The notes under the pieces: model-generated | Seen by the model: only the letters and a program-made list of their open reading frames with translations | The model's database searches: none | Told to the model about the DNA's origin: nothing | Made by a program: the position numbers and the translations under genes | NCBI GenBank assembly: GCA_009840525.1 | Contig: VXNP01000141.1 | Span: forward strand, 1 to 64,000 | Source: Gammaproteobacteria bacterium | GTDB taxonomy: Bacteria > Gemmatimonadota > Gemmatimonadetes > Longimicrobiales > Gaopeijiaceae | Direction: 5' to 3' | DNA length: 64,000 bases | Part shown: positions 1 to 8,374 of the stretch, piece after piece | Numbering within the stretch: position 1 is the stretch's first letter | Layout: each line of letters begins with the position of its first letter

Positions 1-1248
1 GGTGGGGAACGGCTGGGTGGGGGCGGTCCACTCGCCGGGCACCTCGCTGGGCGCCACCGGCCGCTCCTCGATGGGCCACACCGGCTCGCCGGTGTAGCGG
101 TCGAAGACGTAGGTGAACGCCTGCTTGGTGACCTGCGCCACCGCCGGGATGGTGCGCCCGTCCACGTTGATGTCGAGGAGGATCGGTGGCGCGGGCGGGT
201 CGTAGTCCCAGATGCCGTGATGCACCATCTGGAAGTGCCACACGCGCTCGCCGGTGCGCGCGTCCAGGCACACGAGGCTCTGCGAGAAGAGGTTGTCGCC
301 GGGGTGGTGGCCGCCGTAGTAGTCGCCCGTCGGAGCCTCGATGGGCAGGTATACGTAGCCGCGCTCCAGATCCGCCGAGAACGGGGTCCAGACGGCCGCA
401 TTGCCGGTGTTGCGCCAGGACCCGTCGAGCCAGGTGTCGTTCCCGTACTCGCCCTCCTGCGGGATGGTGTGGAAGATCCACAGCCGTTCGCCGGTGCGCA
501 CGTCGTAGCCGCGCACGTGACCGGGCGGCATGTCGGGCTTCGGAGGCGAGCTTCCCGAGGGAAGCGCGGTCCCCACCACGGCCACGTCGCCCACGATCAC
601 CGGCGGGGAGCTCGAACCCAGCGGGTCGTTGTCGATGTCGACCTCGCGGGGGCCGAACTCCGCGCGCAGGTCGACGACCCCGTCCTGGCCGAAGGCCGGG
701 TCCGGCCGTCCGGTCTTCGCGTCCAGCGAGACCATGTGGTAGGCCGGGGTGATCACCAGGACGCGCTCCGCCTGGCCGTCGGTCCAGTAGGCGACCCCGC
801 GTCCGGAGTTGGCGCGCGGAGCGGTCTCGGCGCGCACCCCCTCGTCCATGCGGTGCATCCACAGGGTCTCGCCGGTGGCCCCGTCGATGGCCACGACCGC
901 CCGCCGGTAGCCCGCCGTGACGTACAGGGTGCCGTCCACGGCGAGGGGGGTCACCCGGTAGTTGAACTCGGGCCGGTCGCCGAAGTTGCGCGACTCCCAG
1001 CGCCACGCGACCTCCAGGTCGGCGACGTTGTCGGCGGTTATCTGGTCGAGAGGCGCGTACTTGGTGCTCCCCGCGTCACCTCCGTAGTAGAGCCAGTTGC
1101 CGCCGGCCGTCCCCTGCTGCGCAGCGAGTTCCGGCGCGGCTGACGGTCCCGCCAGCACCGCGGCGAACAAGACCGCCACGGCTGGCAGGAGGGGTGGACG
1201 GGGACTGGCGCAGTGGATGGACCGGGGGCGGCTCGAAGTGCCGGGCAT
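1..1248 (-). CDS. PQQ-dependent dehydrogenase (quinoprotein), 5' part
   Basis: Likely periplasmic quinoprotein that oxidises a sugar or alcohol using PQQ and feeds electrons to the respiratory chain; the substrate cannot be read from sequence. 416 codons are present and the gene runs off the left edge, so the C-terminus is missing. The ATG at 1248 has AGGAG five bases upstream. Residues about 19-36 form a hydrophobic signal peptide followed by an Ala-rich cleavage region. The mature start contains NWLYYGGDAGSTKYAPL, the usual first propeller blade of this family. Further on are PTGDYYGGHHPGDN near residue 300 and GIWDYDPPAPP near 350, both characteristic of the glucose/alcohol dehydrogenase eight-bladed propellers. 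No c-type haem motif (CxxCH) is visible in the part present, but such a domain could lie beyond the edge. Confidence 0.9.
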   Translation of the reverse strand, partial: MPGTSSRPRSIHCASPRPPLLPAVAVLFAAVLAGPSAAPELAAQQGTAGGNWLYYGGDAGSTKYAPLDQITADNVADLEVAWRWESRNFGDRPEFNYRVTPLAVDGTLYVTAGYRRAVVAIDGATGETLWMHRMDEGVRAETAPRANSGRGVAYWTDGQAERVLVITPAYHMVSLDAKTGRPDPAFGQDGVVDLRAEFGPREVDIDNDPLGSSSPPVIVGDVAVVGTALPSGSSPPKPDMPPGHVRGYDVRTGERLWIFHTIPQEGEYGNDTWLDGSWRNTGNAAVWTPFSADLERGYVYLPIEAPTGDYYGGHHPGDNLFSQSLVCLDARTGERVWHFQMVHHGIWDYDPPAPPILLDINVDGRTIPAVAQVTKQAFTYVFDRYTGEPVWPIEERPVAPSEVPGEWTAPTQPFPT

Positions 1249-1358
1249 CGGGGCTCCTGGCTGCGGGGATGCGCACGCGGCATGCATGCGGGCACAGGAG
1301 CGAATGTCGTGCGCGACAGGCCGCTTCACAACCGTACGGCCCGGGGGGTGCTCGATGC

Positions 1359-1826
1359 TCAGTTCGAGTGCATCTTGAAACTCCACCGCCGCGGACCGGA
1401 TCGCTTCCGGTTCGAGTCGGTCTCCTCGTCCGGAGCGGCCGCCGGCGCCTCGGCAGGCTGTTGCGCGGGATCGGCATCCTCAGGAAGGGACATCGTCTCG
1501 AGTGCCGCGTCACGCGTCTCGTATACGGGGATGATCTTGTCGAAGCCGCTGAGCGTGACGACCGCGGCAATCGCCGCCGGGAGCCCGCACATCCCCATCG
1601 CCTTACCGGACCCGCGGAATCTCTTGGCCAGCACCAGCAGGACGCTCAGGCCGGCGCTGCTCATGTAGGAAAGATCGCGCAGGTCGAGGAGGAGGGCTCT
1701 CTCGTCCGCCGGCACCTCCGACACCAGGGCTTCGCGGAATGCCGCGCTGCTCACGCCATCGACACGACCCGCAGGCGAGGCGATCAGCACGCCATTCATC
1801 CTTTCCCAACTGACCTTCAGGTCCAT
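1359..1826 (-). CDS. STAS-domain protein (anti-anti-sigma factor type)
   Basis: 155-residue cytoplasmic protein. Residues 1-105 form a STAS domain of the SpoIIAA/RsbV type: an N-terminal strand with [13 protein letters not shown], then [20 protein letters not shown], where the MSSAGL loop is the place that carries the phosphorylatable serine in this family. The last 45 residues are an Ala/Pro/Glu-rich tail without predicted structure. In known systems such proteins are phosphorylated by an RsbW-type kinase and release a sigma factor when unphosphorylated. No partner kinase is adjacent, but the permease at 4885-6621 carries a degenerate RsbW-like tail. The gene is divergent from the cysD operon and lies 110 bases upstream of the quinoprotein gene on the same strand. 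The partner is unknown. Confidence 0.85.
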   Translation of the reverse strand: MDLKVSWERMNGVLIASPAGRVDGVSSAAFREALVSEVPADERALLLDLRDLSYMSSAGLSVLLVLAKRFRGSGKAMGMCGLPAAIAAVVTLSGFDKIIPVYETRDAALETMSLPEDADPAQQPAEAPAAAPDEETDSNRKRSGPRRWSFKMHSN

Positions 1827-1858
1827 GGGCCTACCCGGGCACTTGCGTGGTATGGGAA

Positions 1859-1886
1859 TTCAGCGCGCACTACGACAGGATACTAT
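1859..1886 (+). promoter_or_regulatory. Possible promoter for the cysD-cysNC operon
   Basis: TTCAGC (1859-1864), a 16-base spacer and TACTAT (1881-1886) form a weak sigma-70-like match in the divergent gap. It would give a leader of about 170 bases before the preferred cysD start at 2063 and would argue against any start further upstream. The -35 box is poor. Confidence 0.3.
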
Positions 1887-2062
1887 CGCTGCAAGCTGCA
1901 GGCTTCGTTACCCGGTGTCAACACGCCTCGGGTTCACCTCCGGATGATCTACCCACGGCGCGGAATCTCCCGCCGGAACCAGTTGAACCGGTACCGGAAC
2001 GGTGGTACGATCCCGTCGCCAAGCGTCTCCGGGACGAATTCCACGATGCAATCTGCGAGAAC

Positions 2063-3001
2063 ATGAGCGGGAAGGGCGAGAGCAGCGGCCGCACCGACCG
2101 TTCGGGGGCCCACTGGCTCTCGGCGCTCGAATCCGAGGCCATTGAGATCATCCGCGAAGGAGCGGCGACGGCGGCCCGACCCGTCATGCTCTATTCGATG
2201 GGCAAGGACTCGTCGGTGTTGCTCCATCTGGCCCGCAAGGCGTTCTGGCCCGCGCGCCCCCCCCTTCCCCTGCTGCACATCGACACCACCTGGCAGTTCC
2301 GGGAGATGATCGCCTTCCGCGATCGCATGGCCGCCGAGGCGGGCGTCGAGCTGCAGGTGCACGTGAACCGGGAGGGCCTGAAGGCCGGCGCAGACCCGTT
2401 CGCCGACGGATCGGAACGCTATGCCGACGTGATGATCACCGAAGCGCTGCGACAGGCACTGGACGCGGGGAAGTACGACATCATCTTCGTGGGTGGGCGG
2501 CGGGACGAGGAGAAGTCGCGGGCGAAGGAGCGGGTGTTTTCCTTCCGCGATGCGGCCCATCAGTGGGATCCGAAGGCCCAGCGTCCAGAGCTCTGGAGCC
2601 TGTACAACACGCGTGTCCAACAGGGTGAATCGCTCCGGGTCTCGCCCCTCTCCAACTGGACCGAGGCCGATGTCTGGCGCTACATCGCGGCGGAAGGGAT
2701 CCCGGTGGTTCCGTTGTACTTCGCGAAGAAGCGCCCGGTCGTCGAACGTGAAGGCCAGTGGATCATGGTCGACGACGAGCGCATGCCTCTCGAGCCCGGC
2801 GAGGAGCCGCGGCTGCTTCCGGTCCGCTTCCGCACCCTGGGATGCTATCCGCTCACAGCTGCCGTCGAGAGCGGCGCCGACACCCTGGAGGCGATCCTCG
2901 CCGAGACGCTGGCGACCCACGATTCCGAACGCCGGGGACGCCTGGTGGACCATGACGGGGACGCCTCCATGGAACGCAAGAAGCGGCAGGGCTACTTCTG
3001 A
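2063..3001 (+). CDS. cysD: Sulfate adenylyltransferase subunit 2 (CysD)
   Basis: Small catalytic subunit of ATP sulfurylase, which adenylates sulfate to APS with help of GTP hydrolysis by CysN. The protein is 312 residues, close to the usual 300. Near the N-terminus is the PP-loop region [18 protein letters not shown]; mid-protein is [20 protein letters not shown], and the C-terminus ends RKKRQGYF, all standard for CysD. The reading frame is open back to 1847, but homology begins at [17 protein letters not shown], so ATG 2063 is chosen; it has only a weak purine-rich site upstream. Its TGA stop shares one base with the ATG of the next gene (TGATG), so the two subunits are probably translationally coupled. 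Confidence 0.95.
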   Translation: MSGKGESSGRTDRSGAHWLSALESEAIEIIREGAATAARPVMLYSMGKDSSVLLHLARKAFWPARPPLPLLHIDTTWQFREMIAFRDRMAAEAGVELQVHVNREGLKAGADPFADGSERYADVMITEALRQALDAGKYDIIFVGGRRDEEKSRAKERVFSFRDAAHQWDPKAQRPELWSLYNTRVQQGESLRVSPLSNWTEADVWRYIAAEGIPVVPLYFAKKRPVVEREGQWIMVDDERMPLEPGEEPRLLPVRFRTLGCYPLTAAVESGADTLEAILAETLATHDSERRGRLVDHDGDASMERKKRQGYF

Positions 3002-4845
3002 TGGCATCCGGTCCGGCGGCGGTGCGACCGCCCCTGCGCTTCGTCCTGTGCGGCGCCGTGGACGACGGCAAGAGCACCCTTCTCGGCCGGCTGCTCTGCG
3101 ACTGCCGGCAGGTCTTTGCCGATCAGATGCGCAAGGTGGAGGAGGATTCCCGGCGCTGGGGAACGCGGGGCGACCAGGCGGACCTGGCGCTCCTGGTCGA
3201 CGGTCTCCGCGACGAGCGCGAGCAGGGCATCACCATTGACGTCGCCTACCGCAGTTTCGAGACGGCACGGCGCCGTTTCATCGTCGCCGACGCGCCCGGG
3301 CACGAGCAGTACACCCGCAACATGGCGACCGGCGCCTCGAACGCCGAGCTGGCGGTCGTTGTGGCCGACGCCCGCAAGGGAATCCTGCCCCAGACCGCCC
3401 GGCACACCCGTATCGCGGCCATGTTCGGGATCCGGCACGTGGTCCTTGCGGTCAACAAGATGGATCTGGTGCTCTGGGACCGGAGCATCTTCCAGGCGAT
3501 CGCGGACGAGTACCGGTCACTGGCGCGGGATTCGGGCGTCGAGAACCTGCGGATCACGCCCGTATCTTCGCTAACGGGAGAGAATCTCACCCGCCGCCGC
3601 GATTCGGCCGGGTGGTATGCCGGCCCGACGCTGCTCGAGCACCTGGAGACGGTGGACGTTGAATCCTCCATCGAGAGGGAGTCCTTCCGGATGTCCGTCC
3701 AGTACGTCAACCGCCCCGACCCCGATTTTCGCGGCTACAGCGGCCGAGTGGCGGCCGGCAGGGTCGCCGTGGGGGACCGCGTGCACATATCCCCGTCGGG
3801 AGCGGAGACCGTCGTGGAGTCGATCGTGGTCTGGCAGGGGGCCCGGGAGCGGGCCGAGCGAGGCGACTCGGTGACGCTGACCCTCGCCAACGAGGTGGAT
3901 GTGACGCGCGGAGACGTAATCGCGGAAGCCTTCAATCCGCCGGGCGTGACGGACCAGTTCCAGGCCAACCTGATCTGGATGAGCGACCGCCCTCTGGTGG
4001 TCGGCCGCTCCTATCTGCTGAAGATCCATTCGCGGGAAGTGACCGCGACCGTCACCCGCATCAAGTACCGGCTGGACGTCTCGCGGGGAAGCAGGCTGGC
4101 GGGCGCCACGCTGAACCTCAACGACCTCGGCACGGTCAACATCGCGACCAACCGCCCGATCCCGTACGCCCCCTTCGAGCAGTATCCGAGGCTGGGCAGC
4201 TTCATCATGATCGACCCGATCAACAACGAGACTGCAGGCGCCGGCACCGTCAACTTTGCACTCAGGCGCGCGTCCAACATCCGCTGGCAGGACTTCCACG
4301 TCACCCGCGAAGCCCGCCAGGAACTCAAGCTGCAGCGGGCCCGGTGTCTGTGGCTCACGGGACTCCCGGCATCGGGCAAGTCCACCATCGCCGACCTGCT
4401 CGAGAAGCGCCTCCACGCGGAGGGTCATCACACCTACCTCCTTGACGGCGACAACGTCCGCCACGGACTCAACCGGGACCTCGGCTTCACCGAGGCCGAC
4501 CGGGTGGAGAACATCCGCAGGGTGGCCGAGGTGGCCCGACTGATGGTCGATGCGGGGCTGATCGTGATCGTGTCCTTCATCAGTCCCTTCCGGTCGGAAC
4601 GGGCTTTCGCCCGCGGTCTGTTCGCATCCGGTGACTTCAACGAGATCTTCGTCGACGCGTCCATCGAAGTCTGCGCCGCGCGCGACCCGAAAGGACTGTA
4701 TGCCAGGGCGATGAGGGGCCAGCTCAGGAACTTCACCGGCATCGACAGCCCCTATGAGCAGCCCGAGAACCCGGACCTTCACCTCGACACCGAGAAGCTG
4801 GGGCCCGAGGAGTGCGTGGAGTCGATTCTGCGGCTGCTGGTCTGA
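3001..4845 (+). CDS. cysNC: Bifunctional sulfate adenylyltransferase subunit 1 / APS kinase (CysNC)
   Basis: 614-residue fusion of the ATP-sulfurylase GTPase subunit with APS kinase, giving PAPS from APS. The CysN part (about 1-435) has the G1 loop GAVDDGKST at 18-26, DAPGHEQY (G3) and NKMDL (G4), followed by EF-Tu-like beta-barrel domains. The APS kinase part (about 440-614) has its own P-loop GLPASGKST at 454-462, LLDGDNVRHGLNRDLGF, and FISPFRSER with the conserved serine. Both catalytic halves look intact. With cysD this completes sulfate activation; no PAPS reductase, sulfite reductase or sulfate permease of the SulP or CysTWA type is in the window. The stop is 39 bases from the convergent end of the permease gene. 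Confidence 0.95.
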   Translation: MASGPAAVRPPLRFVLCGAVDDGKSTLLGRLLCDCRQVFADQMRKVEEDSRRWGTRGDQADLALLVDGLRDEREQGITIDVAYRSFETARRRFIVADAPGHEQYTRNMATGASNAELAVVVADARKGILPQTARHTRIAAMFGIRHVVLAVNKMDLVLWDRSIFQAIADEYRSLARDSGVENLRITPVSSLTGENLTRRRDSAGWYAGPTLLEHLETVDVESSIERESFRMSVQYVNRPDPDFRGYSGRVAAGRVAVGDRVHISPSGAETVVESIVVWQGARERAERGDSVTLTLANEVDVTRGDVIAEAFNPPGVTDQFQANLIWMSDRPLVVGRSYLLKIHSREVTATVTRIKYRLDVSRGSRLAGATLNLNDLGTVNIATNRPIPYAPFEQYPRLGSFIMIDPINNETAGAGTVNFALRRASNIRWQDFHVTREARQELKLQRARCLWLTGLPASGKSTIADLLEKRLHAEGHHTYLLDGDNVRHGLNRDLGFTEADRVENIRRVAEVARLMVDAGLIVIVSFISPFRSERAFARGLFASGDFNEIFVDASIEVCAARDPKGLYARAMRGQLRNFTGIDSPYEQPENPDLHLDTEKLGPEECVESILRLLV

Positions 4846-4884
4846 GTCGGCCTGCGGCCCCGGTCGCGAGCCCTCCCAGCGGCG

Positions 4885-6621
4885 CTACCTGTCCACGCGA
4901 ATCGTGACGATATCCGCGTTGTGATACTGCTGGTGCTTCACGGACGACGCGTAGTGGCGAAGGAGGCGCAGCGACAGGTCGCGCTTGCTCTCCAGGTCCG
5001 GGATGTCGCCGAGCAGGACGATCTGGTTCTCCAGATTCCCGGCGTCGGTCGCCGCGCTGAACTCGATAATGGCTCCCGTGCGGTCGTTGCGCGCGACGAC
5101 GCGCAGCCGCCGGTCGCCGGCGTGGCTCCCGTCCTCCTCCTGCCGGGCCAGGCTGAGCAGCGCTTCCTCCGAGGCCGCCCGGAGGCGCCCCCTTCCCTCG
5201 CCGTCCCACCCGTACTTCCCCGCGAACCCGACCACGAACTCGTCGAGGGCGCGAAGGCTGTCCGGACTGAGCGGCATCTCCACCCTTCGCCGCCGGGGCC
5301 CGGTCAGCTCCAGGAACAGGTTCAGCAGGAGGATAGTCACCCCGCCGGCTGTCAGCCCGTTCGCCAGCATCTGCGCGGCGGGCGTGCCCAGGTGCTGCGG
5401 GAATACCGCCTGGAACTGGATGCCGACGCCGACCCAGAAGGAGAATCCCGCGATCAGCGAGCTGTTGCGCCCTCCGTCCGCCTGGAAGACGACACGCATG
5501 CCGCGGGCAAAGACGAGCCCGATGACGACGACAATAAAGGCCCCCAATACGGGTCCCGGGATGGACAGCACGAGGGCGCTGATCTTGGGAACGAACGCAA
5601 GGCCGATGAAGATGGCTCCGATGTAGACGCCCACCCTCCTTGCCGCCACGCCGATGCCCTCCGCCATGCCGATGCCGGCGGGATAGGGCCAGATGGGCAG
5701 GACGCCCGCGACCCCCGACAGCAACGTGCCCGCGCCGCAGGCGGCCACGGCGCCCTGGACCCTCCGGAAGTCGATCGCCTTCTGTTCGCGCCGCGAGAGA
5801 CGCTGCATGACGATGGCGTCGCCGATCTGCCTGACCGTGATGACCAGGGTGACGAACAGAAAGGCCGGCAGGAGCAGCCAGAAGCTCGAATCGAACCCTG
5901 CGTCGAGACGGGGCAACGCCGTGGCGGGGATCCCGAACCAGCGGGCCTCGCGCACCGGCGTGAGATCGAAGATCCCGAAGAGAGCCGCCGTAGCACACCC
6001 CAGAGCGATCGCGACCACCGGAGTCCAGGCTCGCAGCAGTCGGGGGGCGCGCAGCATCAGGGCAAGCACGGCGGTCGCCGTGACGAGCGTGACGGTGGGC
6101 CCTGCGGCCGCGGGCGCCTGCGGGGGAACCTCGATCAGCAGCGCGAACCCCATGGGCATCACCGTGACCGAGATGAGCGCCATGAGCGTGCCCGACACCA
6201 CCGGCGTAATGATTCGCCGGAGCAGGATCAGGCGGGCCGCCAGGCCGAGCTGGAAGAGCCCCGAGGCAATCACCAGCACGGCGAGCAACGCGGGACCGCC
6301 CGCGGCCAGCGCCAGGACGGCGACGCCGATCGAGGCTCCGGAGGCTCCCATGACCATCAGGTTGGCGCTCCCCACTCCCGCCACTCGCCGCGCCTGGACG
6401 ATGGTCGTCAGCCCGCCGATGACCATGCTGGCGAAGATGGCCCAGGAGAGGTAGGCGCCCGTCAGATTCGCCGCGCGCGTAACGATTGCGGTGACCACGA
6501 CCACGGGCGTGCATACCAGCACGGCCACCTGCAGCCCGAGGATGAACGAGGCGGGATGCGGCGGCGGCTCGTCGGCCGCGTAGCGGAGGCCTCCTGCCGG
6601 CTTTCCGGGGCCGGATTCCAC
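4885..6621 (-). CDS. NCS2 (nucleobase:cation symporter-2) family permease with C-terminal RsbW-like tail
   Basis: 578-residue inner-membrane transporter. Residues about 25-440 hold 12-14 hydrophobic segments with the NCS2 layout: LGLQ in the first helix, a GLTTIVQARRVAGVGSAN stretch, and a second half with FVPKISALVLSIPGPVLGAF. The region that in xanthine/uracil permeases reads like PNTTYSENIG is here PIWPYPAGIGMAEGIG, and the QH of helix 1 is QV, so the substrate is probably not a classical nucleobase. Residues about 450-578 are soluble and follow the order of an anti-sigma-type GHKL ATPase: SEEALLSL in place of the N-box EEALTN, and a final LSLRLLRHYASSV-(x)n-DIVTIRV. The N-box Asn is absent, so ATP binding is doubtful. 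The GTG start at 6621 has AGGAG eight bases upstream. Convergent with cysNC; a sulfur-compound substrate is only a guess. Confidence 0.8.
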   Translation of the reverse strand: MESGPGKPAGGLRYAADEPPPHPASFILGLQVAVLVCTPVVVVTAIVTRAANLTGAYLSWAIFASMVIGGLTTIVQARRVAGVGSANLMVMGASGASIGVAVLALAAGGPALLAVLVIASGLFQLGLAARLILLRRIITPVVSGTLMALISVTVMPMGFALLIEVPPQAPAAAGPTVTLVTATAVLALMLRAPRLLRAWTPVVAIALGCATAALFGIFDLTPVREARWFGIPATALPRLDAGFDSSFWLLLPAFLFVTLVITVRQIGDAIVMQRLSRREQKAIDFRRVQGAVAACGAGTLLSGVAGVLPIWPYPAGIGMAEGIGVAARRVGVYIGAIFIGLAFVPKISALVLSIPGPVLGAFIVVVIGLVFARGMRVVFQADGGRNSSLIAGFSFWVGVGIQFQAVFPQHLGTPAAQMLANGLTAGGVTILLLNLFLELTGPRRRRVEMPLSPDSLRALDEFVVGFAGKYGWDGEGRGRLRAASEEALLSLARQEEDGSHAGDRRLRVVARNDRTGAIIEFSAATDAGNLENQIVLLGDIPDLESKRDLSLRLLRHYASSVKHQQYHNADIVTIRVDR

Positions 6622-6787
6622 AGGCGTCGCTCCTGGATGCCGGTTCGTGGTTGTGTCGGAACGCGAGGGGGCATGGCGAGTATAGCTACCGGCGCCCGAA
6701 TCCGGAAAACGGAGCCGGGGCGCCGCCGGTCACGGGCGAGCTTTCGATGGGAGGAGGATTGCAGCAGGCAGTGCTGAGGAGCCGGCG

Positions 6788-7495
6788 TTGAGTCCGCGGT
6801 CCGGAGGCCGTCCCCGCGAGTCGGCGTGGACGCGGGCGCTGGCGGTCTCGGTCCTGGCAGCGGTTTCGCCGCTGGCCCCGGGCGCCCCTTCCCTGCAGGC
6901 ACAGGTATCGCCGGAGATTCTCCAGGTCCTGCAGCAGGGAGGAGCGTGGGTCGCTCTGCCCATCGAGGACGGCGTCGGCTCCTTCCAGAGCCAGCCGGTG
7001 CCAACCCTGGGGATCCAGCTTAAGGGCCATCTGCTCATCTGGGCGGAGCACACGGGAAGCTGGCATGTCGTCATGCGCGACCTGGCGCGAGCCGAGGACC
7101 CGGTCATCCTCGAACACCTGATGGTACCGGGAGAGCGCGTGGACTTCGACTACCAGACCGGCATGCTGGGGCAGATCCAGATCGACGTGCGGTGGAGCGA
7201 GGCCCGCGACACGACGCTCCGGGTCTGGATAGGGACGGAGTTAACGCCCGGGGAGCCGGACGCACTGACATCTACTGACGTCTACTGGAATCATGCCGGG
7301 AGCGGAGGCTCCGCGCTATCGACGGGAAGCCACCGTCTCCGCGAGCAGACAGAGGATCTCGTACATCAGCGACGCCCCGACCAGAGCCGTGCCCCCGCTG
7401 GGATCGAGGGGCGGGGCGACCTCCACCACGTCGGCCCCCACGAGGTTGAGGCCGCGCAGGCCGTGCAGGAGCGCGATCGCCTCGCGCGTGGTTAG
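6788..7495 (+). CDS. Secreted protein of unknown function, 3' end doubtful
   Basis: Not recognised. The TTG at 6788 opens a frame with a basic N-terminus and a clear signal peptide (about residues 14-37, ending SLQAQ). Residues 40-150 look like genuine beta-rich secreted protein (GHLLIWAEHTGSWHVVM, GERVDFDYQTGMLGQIQIDV). From about residue 177 (nucleotide 7316) the frame runs antisense to the end of the agmatinase gene and the composition changes to low-complexity Arg/Gln/His sequence. The true protein therefore probably ends near 7300, and a lost stop or a frameshift is likely. The gene is divergent from the permease gene and is the only plus-strand gene in this stretch. Confidence 0.5.
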   Translation: MSPRSGGRPRESAWTRALAVSVLAAVSPLAPGAPSLQAQVSPEILQVLQQGGAWVALPIEDGVGSFQSQPVPTLGIQLKGHLLIWAEHTGSWHVVMRDLARAEDPVILEHLMVPGERVDFDYQTGMLGQIQIDVRWSEARDTTLRVWIGTELTPGEPDALTSTDVYWNHAGSGGSALSTGSHRLREQTEDLVHQRRPDQSRAPAGIEGRGDLHHVGPHEVEAAQAVQERDRLARG

Positions 7496-8293
7496 CCCGC
7501 CGATCTCGGGCGTTCCGGTGCCCGGCGTGAAGGCGGGGTCGATCCCGTCCACGTCGAAGGTGATGTAGGTCGGGCCGTCGCCCACCACCCGGCGGGCCTC
7601 CTCCACCACTCCCTCCACCCCCAGCCGCCGGAACTCGTCGATCTTCACGACGCGCATGCCGTGTTCCATCGAGAACTCGAAGCCGTCCAGGAAGTTCTGG
7701 TAGCCGCGAATGCCGATCTGGATCGAGCGTTCGGGATCGAGCACCCCCGCCTCCACTGCGCGGCGGAAGGGAGCGCCGTGGTGGTATTTCGAACCGCCGA
7801 TCGCGTCCCAGGTGTCGAGATGCGCGTCGATCTGCACCATGCCGAGCGGCCGGCCGGCCCCCAGCGCCTTCATGATCGGGTAGGTGATGGAATGGTCTCC
7901 CCCGGCGCTCAGCGGCACCGGGCCGGCCGCGCGGAGACGGGTGAAGAGGGCTTCGATCTGCGCGACCACTTCGTCGAGGTGGTAGATGCTGTCGAATCGC
8001 ACATCCCCCACGTCGGCGATCCGGCACAGCGAGAAGGGATCGACCCCCGTCAGCACGTTGATCCTGCGGACGACGTTCGACCTGTTGCGGATCTCGCGCG
8101 GCCCGTGGCGCGCACCCGGCTGGAAGGTCACGCCGTGGTCTGTCGGCACGCCCACGAGCGCGATGTCGAGGCCCTCGAGCGTCGTGGCGAGCGGTGCGCG
8201 CAGGAGCGTGGCTCCGCCCATGAAGCGCAGATCGTCGAGCGGCCGGTAGGTCTCGCCCGTGACCGGCGAGACGGCATCGTAGAAGTCATTCAC
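7316..8293 (-). CDS. Agmatinase/arginase-family ureohydrolase
   Basis: 325-residue binuclear manganese hydrolase that removes urea from a guanidino compound such as agmatine, guanidinobutyrate or arginine. All metal-binding signatures are present in order: GGDHSIT, DAHLDTWD and FDVDGIDPAFTPGTGTPE. The extended loop and length fit agmatinase or guanidinobutyrase rather than the shorter arginase, but the substrate cannot be fixed. No signal peptide, so it is cytoplasmic. It lies downstream of the aminotransferase gene on the same strand but is separated from it by a terminator-like hairpin, so it probably has its own promoter. Confidence 0.9.
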   Translation of the reverse strand: MNDFYDAVSPVTGETYRPLDDLRFMGGATLLRAPLATTLEGLDIALVGVPTDHGVTFQPGARHGPREIRNRSNVVRRINVLTGVDPFSLCRIADVGDVRFDSIYHLDEVVAQIEALFTRLRAAGPVPLSAGGDHSITYPIMKALGAGRPLGMVQIDAHLDTWDAIGGSKYHHGAPFRRAVEAGVLDPERSIQIGIRGYQNFLDGFEFSMEHGMRVVKIDEFRRLGVEGVVEEARRVVGDGPTYITFDVDGIDPAFTPGTGTPEIGGLTTREAIALLHGLRGLNLVGADVVEVAPPLDPSGGTALVGASLMYEILCLLAETVASRR

Positions 8294-8304
8294 TCGGGCG
8301 CCTC

Positions 8305-8342
8305 AAAGAAAACGGGGCCGGCCCCTGACCGGGACCGGCCCC
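8305..8342 (-). terminator. Rho-independent terminator after the aminotransferase gene
   Basis: An eight-base GC stem, GGGGCCGG (8314-8321) with CCGGCCCC (8335-8342), is followed on the minus strand by GTTTTCTTT (8313-8305). It sits 32 bases past the stop of the gene ending at 8375 and just ahead of the agmatinase-family start at 8293. Confidence 0.75.
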
Positions 8343-8374
8343 TTCTGTTCCGGAGGCCGCGGATGCCGCCGCGA

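Noticed and set aside
1847-2062. Longer N-terminus for CysD
   Set aside because: The extra 72 residues have no homology to CysD, and a possible promoter lies inside them.
4921-6777. Plus-strand open frame opposite the NCS2 permease
   Set aside because: Antisense to membrane helices; composition biased to Arg, Asp, Gln and His; no domain.
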